This document shows, piece after piece, positions 1-7,082 of a stretch of DNA of 13,582 nt. The position numbers and the translations under genes are program-made. The notes beneath the pieces are model-generated. The model was not told the DNA's origin. It searched no databases and saw only the letters and a program-made list of their open reading frames with translations. The stretch is from Oscillospiraceae bacterium (GTDB lineage: Bacteria > Bacillota > Clostridia > Oscillospirales > Oscillospiraceae): positions 1 through 13,582 of the forward strand of contig JAISKU010000044.1 of NCBI GenBank assembly GCA_031261245.1, read 5' to 3'. Each line of letters starts with the position of its first letter. The stretch's first letter is position 1.

Positions 1-726
1 CTGCGCCTCCTCGATGAGCTCGAGCAGCTTGCCGAGGTCGCTGTCATTGATGCTGACGCCGACCGCGACGAGGAAGTGCGCCTCCTGCGGCTGTCCCCAT
101 TTGTCGGTGAATTTGCCGATGAGAATCGTCGCGCCCTTTGAGAGGCCCGTGACCACGCCGCTTGCGCTGACCGACGCGACGGGGTCGCCCTGGCGGAAGC
201 TTGACCACGTGATGGTGTTCTTCGCGAACGCGGTCTCCTCGGGATTCGATGCCCCGAACGGGGTGACGAAGGTGCGAATCGGGATTGTCAGCGTTCCGCC
301 GACCTTGCCGATGATGCCCTCACCGCCGTTGGAGAGGATGTACTTTGTGATGTTGTTTGAGTTGGTGATCTGGTATTTCAGACCTTGTACGATGCCGGTG
401 CGTGTGCCGACCGAGATGACCGCGTTACCGGCCTGCTGGCCTGTGAGAACCGCCGAGATGCTGCCGGTTGCGGCGGTCATCGACAACGCGCCGGGATTGC
501 TGTTCGCCCAGTTGTAGGCACCGCCTACGGGGCGCGTCAACGTCTGTCCGACCTCAATGACTCTGATATTCGGGTCGGAATCGGGTATACTGAATTCCTC
601 GACTATCTCGTTCTTTGCCGCGAGGGTGGTGCTGATCGCGATCGCCGACAAGGTCAGCAGCAGCGCCAGTCCAAGAACGACGGCCATAACCCGATTTCGC
701 TTGACACTAAACAATTTCGTAAGCAT
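1..726 (-). CDS. Exported protein with bacterial Ig-like (Big_2-like) repeats, partial (C-terminus beyond left edge)
   Basis: The frame is open from the ATG at 726 to the window edge, giving the first 242 residues. A short basic N-terminus (KLFSVKRNR) precedes a hydrophobic segment at about residues 13-37 (AVVLGLALLLTLSAIAIS), so the protein is exported or membrane anchored. Two stretches look like bacterial Ig-like domains. The first, about residues 55-110, contains ATGSISAVLTGQQAGNAVISV. The second, about 140-220, contains VASVSASGVVTGLSKGATIL, the usual Big_2 pattern of A-x-V-x-x-x-G-x-V-T-G-x-x-x-G. The start is chosen because AAAGGGG lies 9 nt before the ATG. It follows the camelysin-like gene by 42 nt with no terminator seen, so it is probably the third gene of the sipW cassette. 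Its signal peptide lacks the GTYAY-type end seen in the neighbour, so SipW cleavage is uncertain. A surface or matrix role is inference. Confidence 0.8.
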   Translation of the reverse strand, partial: MLTKLFSVKRNRVMAVVLGLALLLTLSAIAISTTLAAKNEIVEEFSIPDSDPNIRVIEVGQTLTRPVGGAYNWANSNPGALSMTAATGSISAVLTGQQAGNAVISVGTRTGIVQGLKYQITNSNNITKYILSNGGEGIIGKVGGTLTIPIRTFVTPFGASNPEETAFAKNTITWSSFRQGDPVASVSASGVVTGLSKGATILIGKFTDKWGQPQEAHFLVAVGVSINDSDLGKLLELIEEAQ

Positions 727-768
727 ATGCTTATTCCCCTTTCTGTTTTGGATTATTTACTGCGTCAA

Positions 769-2565
769 TCAAGTGTAGAGCGCGTCAAAAATCATGTTTA
801 TTGTGATCGGGTTTTCTGTCGTCAGACCGTCCTGCGTCAGGTTTGCGTGCAGGGTGAATCTCAGATTTTCTGTGTACGGGAAGAGCGCCTGAACTTCTTC
901 CAAGCTGGGCATGTAGGAGAGCAGAATGGCGTTCTCACCGGTGCGCGCGCCGTCGGGAATCGTGCCGATTGTGACAAAGCTGCTGAATCTTGAGGAATCG
1001 CCTGTCACGCTGATTGTCGTCGGTTTCGACGGGTCGTAGCCCTTGATGACATCGCTGAGCGGGATTGAGCCGACTCTGATTAGATCGGAGAAGAACAAAT
1101 GCTCATTGTAATCTACGTTCCTGCCGTTTATCTGGATCTCATAGCCCTGTTCCGGGGTGAAGCCGCCGGCGGGGGTGTTGACGTCAAGATACTCTGTCGT
1201 GGGCTCCTCAGTCGGAGGCGTGGGAGGCTCTTCGGTGGGGGGCGTTGGAGGCTCTTCGGTGGGAGGTGTGGGAGGCTCTTCCGTCGGAGGTGTTGTGGGC
1301 TCTTCGGTCGGAGGAGCTTCCGTCGGGAGGGCGTCGTTGGGGAGAACCGTGACGTTGTAGCTGTTCTTCTGGCCGTCCGCGCCCGTCGCGATTATCTGCA
1401 CGGTGCCGGGCTTGACGCCTGTAACGACGCCGGTCTCGTGGTCAACTGTCGCGATTTTGGAGTTGCCGGTCGTCCATGTAACGTCCTGATCGGAGCCCGC
1501 GGGGTAGACGACGACGGTGGGAGGATCGATGGATTCGCCGACCTTGACCGTCGTGGTCACGCCGCTGAATACGATGGACACGCTGTTGTTTACGATGGCG
1601 TCGGTGATCTCCTGCGGCGCGTCTGTCCAGCTACCGAGCTCGTCAAAGGACACGGCCTCCATCTCGACGTGGATCGCGTAGTAGAAGCTGCCGTCCGGCT
1701 GTTCAATCAGCTTGACGCTCTTGAGCAGGTCGGCTGTCGTCTCGCCGGGTTTGAGGGCCTCGCCCCAGTAGGCGTAGGGGTTTGCGACGTCTCTGTCGTC
1801 ATAGATCCACTTCGCGACGGGCTTCGCGCCGCCGGTGATCCAGTCGGAGAGGCTTATGACGTCGGGGCCGAGGTTCCATTGGACGTATCTGTGGAACTCC
1901 ATGCCGTCGTCCGCCGGATTCGAGGCGTCCCAGAGGTGAATTGTGTAGGCGCACTCACCGTTGGACCAGAGCTGGTGGTCGGTTGTGGCGGCCGTAGTCG
2001 CGCGCACAACGCCGGGCACGAGGGAAACGGGTGTGCCCTCCGTGTAGCCGAGGATGACGAACGCGCCGTACTGTCCGTTCGGGTCACCGGCCTGCGTAGC
2101 CACGAGATAGCCGGCCTTGCCTATCTGCTCCGCTGTGAAAGGCGTGTACACGTGGTCGGGGTATTCGGCCGCGGCGGCTTCCTGAGTCTCAAACCAGAGG
2201 AAGCGGCCCTGCTCGTCTATCATGTAGCGCTTGTCGGAATACTGGTAGTCGGGCTTTGCGATCTCCATGTACTCCTTGAGCTGGAGGCGGACATACGCGG
2301 AGCCGTAGCCCTCCGCCGCGACGCCGAGGTTCGCCACGCGAATCTCTTTCTTGACGTCGGGGTCGCCCGTATTCCACTCGTCCTTCTCGTCAAAATCCTC
2401 AACGAGCTTTACGTCGTACTTCGGGGGGCCGCCGCTCCCCTCGTTGGTCTTGTGCTGATTGTGGTTCCTGTACGCGTATGTCCCGGACATGAGCAGGGAC
2501 ACGATACAAATCAGCGCAACGATTGCCGATACGTTTTTCTTCAGATTGCCTTTTTTGACGTTCAT
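769..2565 (-). CDS. SipW-dependent camelysin/TasA-like exported protein with Big_2-like domain and PPTEEPPT linker
   Basis: The protein has 598 residues. It begins MNVKKGNLKKN, followed by a hydrophobic segment ending LLMSGTYAY (residues about 11-32), the signal-peptide type processed by SipW. Residues about 49-325 resemble the camelysin/CalY/TasA class: an early KLVEDFDE and then IRVANLG followed by YVRLQLKEYMEI are typical of clostridial SipW-dependent proteins. A Big_2-like domain follows at about 329-408 (KIATVDHETGVVTGVKPGTVQ). Then comes a proline/glutamate/threonine linker of five 8-residue repeats at 418-457, and a C-terminal domain of about 140 residues that I do not recognise. There is no LPXTG sorting signal. 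The ATG at 2565 is preferred over an in-frame ATG 14 codons upstream because AAAGGAG lies just before it. The gene follows sipW by 71 nt, consistent with co-expression of a peptidase and its substrate. A fibre-forming or matrix role is inferred from TasA and camelysin relatives. Confidence 0.85.
   Translation of the reverse strand: MNVKKGNLKKNVSAIVALICIVSLLMSGTYAYRNHNQHKTNEGSGGPPKYDVKLVEDFDEKDEWNTGDPDVKKEIRVANLGVAAEGYGSAYVRLQLKEYMEIAKPDYQYSDKRYMIDEQGRFLWFETQEAAAAEYPDHVYTPFTAEQIGKAGYLVATQAGDPNGQYGAFVILGYTEGTPVSLVPGVVRATTAATTDHQLWSNGECAYTIHLWDASNPADDGMEFHRYVQWNLGPDVISLSDWITGGAKPVAKWIYDDRDVANPYAYWGEALKPGETTADLLKSVKLIEQPDGSFYYAIHVEMEAVSFDELGSWTDAPQEITDAIVNNSVSIVFSGVTTTVKVGESIDPPTVVVYPAGSDQDVTWTTGNSKIATVDHETGVVTGVKPGTVQIIATGADGQKNSYNVTVLPNDALPTEAPPTEEPTTPPTEEPPTPPTEEPPTPPTEEPPTPPTEEPTTEYLDVNTPAGGFTPEQGYEIQINGRNVDYNEHLFFSDLIRVGSIPLSDVIKGYDPSKPTTISVTGDSSRFSSFVTIGTIPDGARTGENAILLSYMPSLEEVQALFPYTENLRFTLHANLTQDGLTTENPITINMIFDALYT
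1195..1314 (-). repeat. Five tandem 24-bp repeats coding PPTEEP(P/T)T
   Basis: Five in-frame 24-bp units encode PPTEEPTT, three copies of PPTEEPPT, then PPTEEPTT. Units differ by synonymous and single-base changes, so the array is diverged rather than freshly duplicated. It forms a stiff, extended linker between the Big_2-like domain and the C-terminal domain of the exported protein. Such arrays often change copy number by slippage, giving length variation between strains. Confidence 0.9.
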
Positions 2566-2598
2566 TGCAATTACTCCTTTTATTAAGTATTTATTTAT

Positions 2599-2632
2599 AC
2601 AAGACACGGTGCGGTCGCCACCTGTCTCGTGT
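2599..2632 (-). other. Intercistronic imperfect hairpin between sipW and the camelysin-like gene
   Basis: The arms 2599-2611 (acaagacacggtg) and 2619-2632 (cacctgtctcgtgt) are imperfectly complementary around a 7-nt loop, with one bulged base in the core stem. No T-run follows it on the minus strand, so it is not a convincing terminator. It could be a partial attenuator or an mRNA processing or stability element that sets different amounts of peptidase and substrate. That role is inference. Confidence 0.35.
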
Positions 2633-2636
2633 AAAC

Positions 2637-3179
2637 CTAAAGCAGAGGGACGTTCGCGTCCTTTTCCTTTTTGCGCTCGCCGAAAAAGGTTTTCAGCGAC
2701 ACGTACAGAAGAACCACCACGCCGAAAACCGCCAGCGTGATGAAGAGATGCTGCGCCACCCAGTAGAGCGCGCTGCCTATGTACGGGATTTTTACCTTTA
2801 CCACGCCGACGACGTTCGCGGCGTACACGATGAGCTGGTCGGGGAGCTCGTTCTCAATGCCCTGCGTCTGAAAGCCGCGCTCGCCGCTGTTGTCGTAGTT
2901 TTCGGCTATGGCGATCACGCGGTGCGTGACGGTGCTGTTGTCCTCGCGGAGGTACGTGACGTCGTCGCCCACACGGATTTCGTTGGGGTTGATTTTTTTG
3001 TCGATTACGAGTGAGCCCTGCGGAATCTCCGACTGCATACTCGGCGTCAGCACGGTGTAGAAGGAGTACCCGCCGACCTTGCGGAGAAGGAGCGTGCCGA
3101 TCACGACGAGGATCAGCAGCAGGTAAAATATTGCGTTCCCCACGCGCCCGCGACGCGTAGATTTATCAGTTTTTGCCAT
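2637..3179 (-). CDS. sipW: Signal peptidase I, SipW (ER) type
   Basis: This 180-residue membrane protease removes signal peptides from a restricted set of exported proteins. An N-terminal transmembrane segment covers about residues 15-32. The nucleophile motif TPSM places the serine at 47. The THRV motif places the general-base histidine at 86, which is the Ser/His arrangement of ER and SipW-type peptidases rather than the Ser/Lys pair of ordinary bacterial LepB. A second hydrophobic segment lies at about 145-168 (LFITLAVFGVVVLLYVSL), followed by a basic tail. The conserved aspartate-containing loop after the histidine reads QGIENELPD here, so Ile108 stands where the Gly-Asp motif has Asp, while Asp114 is present. 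The start at 3179 has AAGGGG 9 nt upstream; an in-frame ATG 11 codons earlier has none. It heads the cassette, and its likely substrate is the next gene. Confidence 0.92.
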   Translation of the reverse strand: MAKTDKSTRRGRVGNAIFYLLLILVVIGTLLLRKVGGYSFYTVLTPSMQSEIPQGSLVIDKKINPNEIRVGDDVTYLREDNSTVTHRVIAIAENYDNSGERGFQTQGIENELPDQLIVYAANVVGVVKVKIPYIGSALYWVAQHLFITLAVFGVVVLLYVSLKTFFGERKKEKDANVPLL

Positions 3180-3249
3180 TATTATCGACCCCTTTTGTTC
3201 AGATTCGCGCATTCGCGACAGCTAAACCCGTTGCTTTTTGTATGGTCAT

Positions 3250-3280
3250 AGTGTAGCGGTTTAGGGAACTTGAAGGTCAA
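3250..3280 (-). promoter_or_regulatory. Candidate promoter of the sipW cassette
   Basis: On the minus strand, TTGACC (3275-3280) and TACACT (3250-3255) are separated by 19 bp, longer than the ideal 17. An A/T-only inverted repeat lies directly upstream, in the position of an UP element. It would give a leader of about 65 nt before the sipW ATG. The long spacer keeps confidence moderate. Confidence 0.45.
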
Positions 3281-3291
3281 TAGGTTTGCGA

Positions 3292-3316
3292 AAAATAAAA
3301 AAAGTTTTTTTATTTT
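3292..3316. repeat. Perfect A/T inverted repeat upstream of the sipW promoter
   Basis: Positions 3292-3303 (aaaataaaaaaa) and 3305-3316 (tttttttatttt) are perfect 12-bp inverted repeats around a single G. The A-tract/T-tract block sits 12-36 bp upstream of the proposed -35, so it may act as an UP element or a bent-DNA protein site. It could form a weak hairpin, but with no GC pairs it would not terminate well. Confidence 0.7.
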
Positions 3317-3520
3317 GATATTTTGGAACGATTTTATGCAAGATGTAACATTTTTTATAGCCTGTGGTACCAACTGTTTGAGGAATCGGGCGCGCAAGCG
3401 CCTCAGGTGTTGTTTACAAAAAATGCGAATTTTGGCGGTTGTGTATTGCGGTTAAAATGCTATAAAATGGCAAAAAAATCCTTGAAGCTACGTCAGGGTT
3501 ATCCCGCCTTGACGGACGAA

Positions 3521-3556
3521 AAAATGCCCCGCAACCATATGGTCGCGGGGCATTTT
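3521..3556 (-). terminator. Rho-independent terminator of the dpp-like/FAD operon
   Basis: A 36-nt near-perfect inverted repeat (arms aaaatgccccgc and gcggggcatttt) is followed on the minus strand by a run of six T (complement of 3519-3524). The single imperfect pair (3533/3544) is a G-U wobble in the minus-strand RNA but an A-C mismatch on the plus strand, which supports minus-strand use. It lies 27 nt after the stop codon of the FAD-dependent oxidoreductase gene. Confidence 0.93.
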
Positions 3557-3583
3557 GCGTTATATATATGATGTGTATTGAGG

Positions 3584-5026
3584 TTACGGCAATATCGCGC
3601 CGTATTTGAGGAGCTCGGCGCGCAGCTTCGCGAAGTCCACGTCGCGCACGCCGACGCCGTCCTTTACGGCGATCGCCGCGGCGGCTCCGGCGGCCTGACC
3701 AAAGCACATGCAGTGCGGGATGAGGTTGAAGAACTCCTGAAACTCGTAGTCGGAGGAGAACGCGCGGCAGGCGACGAGCAGACCCTCGGTTTCCTTCGGT
3801 ATCAGCGAGCGGTAGGGGATATACGTTCTGGGATACTCAAGCGACTTGTCGCCGCGGTCGTTGTCCGCGAAAATCGCGATCGTGTCGTCAAACGGCGTGT
3901 CGGCGTCCATGTCCTTTTCGGTCATGTAATACTCGCCGATGATGCGGCGGCCGCCGGAGGTGCCGAGCTGAGGCGAGGAGAGCATTATGAAGCTCTTCTC
4001 AAAGCCGGGCATGTACTCCCGCAACAGCTCCCAGTTTTTTACGGACTCGCGCCGCGTCGTGACGTCGATGTACGTCATCTCCTCGATGTCGGTCTGGCGC
4101 AGGGAGCCGACGAGGCGGTGAATCCAGACGACGCCCTCTTGGTGTTCGAGCAGACCTCTGGAGAAGAACGGCATCCCTCCCGCTTTCATGAGCTCCTCGA
4201 CGACGGATTTGTACTTGTCCGGTTCGGAGGTCATGAAGTCGTCGTACTTTTTGAGATCGACGTTGCACAGCCAGTAGACCCAGCCGAACTGCGCGATTCG
4301 CGAGCCGGGGAGCATGTATTCGTCCACCGCCGTGCCCGTGTAGGGCAGCAGGTCGCCGTCGCCGGTGCTGTCGATCACGACCTTGGCGAGGAGCGCCTGA
4401 CGCCCCGACTTGCTCTCGACAATGACGCCCTTGACCGTGTTGCCCTCCATGATCGGCTCCGTGACCCAGGTGTGCAGCAGCAGCTCTGCGCCGGACTCGA
4501 GCACCATGGTGTTCAGCTCGTCCTTTGTGACCTCGGGGTCGACGACGGCGGTGTACAGCGTGACGTACTCGCCGGCCGTGTTTTTCCTGACGTAGAAGTG
4601 CATCATGTTCGCCTTGATGTATTTTTCGACGACGGAGGGCTCCGCCTTGCCCCAATACCGCTTTTCGGGGAAGCACGCCGCGCCGCGCGCCGCGAGGCGC
4701 TCTATGACCTCCTGGCAGAAGCCGCCGATGAGGTGCTCGCCGTATATGCTTCCGAGGTTCGGGATGATGTTGACGAGGCCGCCCGTGGCCATGCCGCCGA
4801 GATGGCCGTAGCGCTCAAGCAGGATCGTTTTCGCGCCGGCGCGCGCCGCCGAGACCGCCGCGGCGACGCCGCCCGGCCCGCCGCCGACCACAAGGACGTC
4901 GGTCTCGCGAATCACCTCGACGTCACGGCGCGCCTCCGCGACCGTTTTTGATGAAACGGCGCCTTTTTTCTCGAACTCGTGCGGCATATCGTACTTGCTG
5001 ACAACCTCTGAACCGTATTTTGCCAT
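3584..5026 (-). CDS. FAD-dependent oxidoreductase (FAD_oxidored, PF12831-like)
   Basis: This 480-residue flavoenzyme has an N-terminal Rossmann dinucleotide site, DVLVVGGGPGG (residues 43-53), followed by the ERYGHLGGMATGGLV stretch typical of the FAD_oxidored family. Further family marks are STGDGD, a central SGGRRIIGEYY, the IPYRSLIP segment, and near the C-terminus GLLVACRAFS and GQAAGAAAAIAVKDGV, which complete the FAD site. No signal peptide is seen, so it is probably cytosolic. The substrate cannot be read from the sequence. The ATG at 5026 is chosen because the upstream in-frame ATG lies inside the preceding ATPase gene; its ribosome site (AAAGGCAGG) is only fair. It is the last gene of the transporter operon, 59 nt after the second ATPase and just before the terminator, so it may act on the imported compound. 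Length and motifs look intact. Confidence 0.9.
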   Translation of the reverse strand: MAKYGSEVVSKYDMPHEFEKKGAVSSKTVAEARRDVEVIRETDVLVVGGGPGGVAAAVSAARAGAKTILLERYGHLGGMATGGLVNIIPNLGSIYGEHLIGGFCQEVIERLAARGAACFPEKRYWGKAEPSVVEKYIKANMMHFYVRKNTAGEYVTLYTAVVDPEVTKDELNTMVLESGAELLLHTWVTEPIMEGNTVKGVIVESKSGRQALLAKVVIDSTGDGDLLPYTGTAVDEYMLPGSRIAQFGWVYWLCNVDLKKYDDFMTSEPDKYKSVVEELMKAGGMPFFSRGLLEHQEGVVWIHRLVGSLRQTDIEEMTYIDVTTRRESVKNWELLREYMPGFEKSFIMLSSPQLGTSGGRRIIGEYYMTEKDMDADTPFDDTIAIFADNDRGDKSLEYPRTYIPYRSLIPKETEGLLVACRAFSSDYEFQEFFNLIPHCMCFGQAAGAAAAIAVKDGVGVRDVDFAKLRAELLKYGAILP

Positions 5027-5085
5027 AGGACAGACCTGCCTTTCTGCGAAAAATTTTATGAAATTATAGGTTTGTGTGCCGCGCG

Positions 5086-6057
5086 TCAGGGCGCGGCGTG
5101 GAGGTGGCACGCGCAGAGGTGGTTCGGCGCGATCTCACGCAGCTGAGGCTCCTCCACCGCGCAAACGGGCATCGCGTGCGGGCAGGAGGCGTGGAAACGG
5201 CAGCCCTGCGAGGGGATGCCGCCATCCGTCTGGATATCGGCAATGGGTTCCTGCTCTCTGGCGCGGCTGACCTGCGGGTCGGGCACGGGTACGGCGGTGA
5301 GCAGGGAGCGCGTGTACGGGTGTGCCGCGTGGACGCCGATTTCGACGCCGCCGCCGAGCTCGACAATTCTGCCGAGGTACATGACGCCGATCCTGTCCGA
5401 GATGTGGCGCACGACGGAGAGGTCGTGCGAGATGAACATGTAGGTGAGATTCATGTTTTCCTGCATCTGCTCCAGCAGGGTTATTATCTGCGACTGGTAG
5501 GACACGTCGAGCGCGGACACGGGCTCATCACAGACGATGAACTCCGGGTTCACCGCGAGGGCGCGCGCGATGCCGATGCGCTGCTGCTGCCCGCCGGAGA
5601 ATTCGTGCGGGTAGCGGCGCGCGATTCCGCCGTCGAGCCCGACCTTTTCGAGCAGCTCCGTGACCTTTGACGCGCGGTCGCCTCTTGACAGGCCCGCGCC
5701 GGTCACGCACAGCCCCTCCGCCACGATGTCGCATATCTGCGAGCGGGGGTCGAGCGAGCCCGCGGGATCCTGAAATATGATCTGCATTTTGCTGCGGTAG
5801 GGGCGCATGTTGACGCGCGTGATGTCGGTTCCGTCGTAGAGTATCCGGCCGCCGTCGGGCTCCAAAAGCCGCAGAATTGTGCGGCCGAGCGTGGTTTTGC
5901 CGCAGCCGGACTCACCAACGAGGCCGAGCGTCTCGCCGCGGGCGATCTGAAAGCTAACGCCGTCCACCGCGTGCAGAACGGTCTTTCTGCCGATGCGGTT
6001 GCGCACGGCGAAGTTTTTTGACAGATTTTCAACGCTTATGAGTATTTTGTCGTCCAT
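5086..6057 (-). CDS. dppF: Peptide/nickel-type ABC transporter ATP-binding protein (DppF/OppF family)
   Basis: This 323-residue cytosolic ATPase is the second of a pair driving a Dpp/Opp/Nik-type importer. It shows Walker A GESGCGKTT (48-56), Q-loop IFQDPAGSLDP, ABC signature FSGGQQQR (153-160), Walker B FIVCDE (173-178) and the switch histidine in SHDLS (211). The C-terminal extension has the family oligopeptide-binding segment HPYTRSLLTAVP followed by a cysteine-rich end (CRFHASC, PVC, LCAC). In some relatives these cysteines hold an iron-sulfur cluster. Its ATG overlaps the TAA of the preceding ATPase by one base (TAATG), which implies translational coupling. The gene symbol reflects family membership; peptide, nickel and other substrates are all possible. 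Confidence 0.93.
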   Translation of the reverse strand: MDDKILISVENLSKNFAVRNRIGRKTVLHAVDGVSFQIARGETLGLVGESGCGKTTLGRTILRLLEPDGGRILYDGTDITRVNMRPYRSKMQIIFQDPAGSLDPRSQICDIVAEGLCVTGAGLSRGDRASKVTELLEKVGLDGGIARRYPHEFSGGQQQRIGIARALAVNPEFIVCDEPVSALDVSYQSQIITLLEQMQENMNLTYMFISHDLSVVRHISDRIGVMYLGRIVELGGGVEIGVHAAHPYTRSLLTAVPVPDPQVSRAREQEPIADIQTDGGIPSQGCRFHASCPHAMPVCAVEEPQLREIAPNHLCACHLHAAP

Positions 6058-7079
6058 TATCGCTCCTCCGCCGCGCCGCCGTCAAGTCTCCAGCAGCTCG
6101 CGCTGTGCTCCGCGCTGAACACGGTTCTCGGCGGCGCCTCGCGCCGGCAGATTTCCGTGCAAAAGGCGCAGCGCGGGTGAAATACGCAGCCGTCGGGCGG
6201 ATTTACGGGGTCGACGGGCGCGCCCTCTATCGGGATAAGCGGCTCATACGGCGGCAGGGAATCGACGCGCGGGACGGCCTTGAGCAGCGCCTGAGTGTAG
6301 GGGTGCGCGGCGCGGTAGAACATGTCGTCCACGGTGCCCTGCTCGAGTATATATCCGCCGTACATGACGGAGACGCGGTCGCAAATCTCGGCCACGATGC
6401 CGAAATTGTGGGTTATATAGATCATCGCCATGTCCGTCTGGCGGCGCAGCTTTTTCAGAAGCCGCAGTATCTGCGCCTGCGTCGTGACGTCAAGCGCCGT
6501 GGTAGGCTCATCCGCGATGAGCAACTTCGGGCTGCACAGCAGGGCGATGGCGATCATCACGCGCTGGCGCATACCGCCGGAAAGCTCAAAGGCGTAACGC
6601 TTCATGAGGCGGTCGGCGTCGCGTATTCCGACGCTTCGGAGCATTTCAATCGACTTCTCGCGCGCCTGTGACGCGGACACGCCCTTGAAATGGGTTTGCA
6701 GCGTCTCCGTGAGCTGGCGGCCGATGGTGAAAACAGGGTCAAGACAGGACATGGGGTTTTGAAAGATCATGCTGATCTCGCGGCCGCGAAACGTCTCCAG
6801 CTCGCGCCGGGACATGGCGAGAAGGTCGCGCCCCTCAAACGCGGCTGTGCCGGCGTTGATTTTGCCGGGTGCTTTCAGGAAGCCGAGGATTGTGTACGCC
6901 TCCACGCTCTTGCCGCTGCCGGATTCGCCGATTATGCCCATGACCTCGCCGCGGCGGACGTTGTAGCTTATTCCGTTGACGGCGCGCAGCTCCCCGCGGC
7001 CGGTGGGGAAGGACACGTCCAAGTCGCGTATTTCGAGCAATATATCCGAATCGTTTGTCTGATACAATTTATCCACCAT
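6057..7079 (-). CDS. dppD: Peptide/nickel-type ABC transporter ATP-binding protein (DppD/OppD family)
   Basis: This 340-residue ATPase pairs with the following DppF-like protein. It contains Walker A GESGSGKS (51-58), Q-loop IFQNPMSCLDP, signature LSGGMRQR (166-173), Walker B LLIADE (186-191) with EPTTALDV, and the switch histidine in ITHNF (224), where the usual HDL reads HNF. The C-terminal region has HPYTQALLKAVP and a cysteine cluster (GCVFHPRCAFCTEIC, and a late SC), the pattern tied to an iron-sulfur cluster in some OppD proteins. The start lies only 3 nt after the stop of the second permease gene and its ribosome site is weak (GAAAG), so coupling to upstream translation is likely. Confidence 0.93.
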   Translation of the reverse strand: MVDKLYQTNDSDILLEIRDLDVSFPTGRGELRAVNGISYNVRRGEVMGIIGESGSGKSVEAYTILGFLKAPGKINAGTAAFEGRDLLAMSRRELETFRGREISMIFQNPMSCLDPVFTIGRQLTETLQTHFKGVSASQAREKSIEMLRSVGIRDADRLMKRYAFELSGGMRQRVMIAIALLCSPKLLIADEPTTALDVTTQAQILRLLKKLRRQTDMAMIYITHNFGIVAEICDRVSVMYGGYILEQGTVDDMFYRAAHPYTQALLKAVPRVDSLPPYEPLIPIEGAPVDPVNPPDGCVFHPRCAFCTEICRREAPPRTVFSAEHSASCWRLDGGAAEER

Positions 7080-7082
7080 AGC

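Larger units (their letters stand above)
3213..3520. other. Intergenic region between the sipW cassette and the terminator of the transporter operon
   Basis: This stretch of about 300 nt is AT-rich compared with the flanking genes and holds no convincing gene on either strand. It contains the candidate sipW promoter, the A/T inverted repeat and a short GC hairpin (GGCGC-GCAA-GCGCC at about 3390-3403) without a following T-run. I see nothing else that can be assigned. Confidence 0.6.

Noticed and set aside
1099..2586. Plus-strand open frame of about 495 codons opposite the camelysin-like gene
   Set aside because: It is antisense to a well-supported gene, is rich in Arg, Gly and Val as expected from reading a GC-rich gene backwards, and has no ribosome site or recognisable domain.
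3389..3403. Short GC hairpin GGCGC-GCAA-GCGCC in the intergenic region
   Set aside because: It has only a 5-bp stem and no T-run on either side, so neither terminator nor RNA gene can be supported.
3578..4951. Plus-strand open frame of about 457 codons opposite the FAD oxidoreductase gene
   Set aside because: It shadows a clear FAD_oxidored coding sequence; the composition is biased and it starts inside the intergenic region without a ribosome site.
5063..5068. Perfect TATAAT on the minus strand between the second ATPase gene and the FAD oxidoreductase gene
   Set aside because: The hexamer 17 bp upstream (CCCTGA) is not a credible -35, so an internal promoter is not supported by sequence alone.
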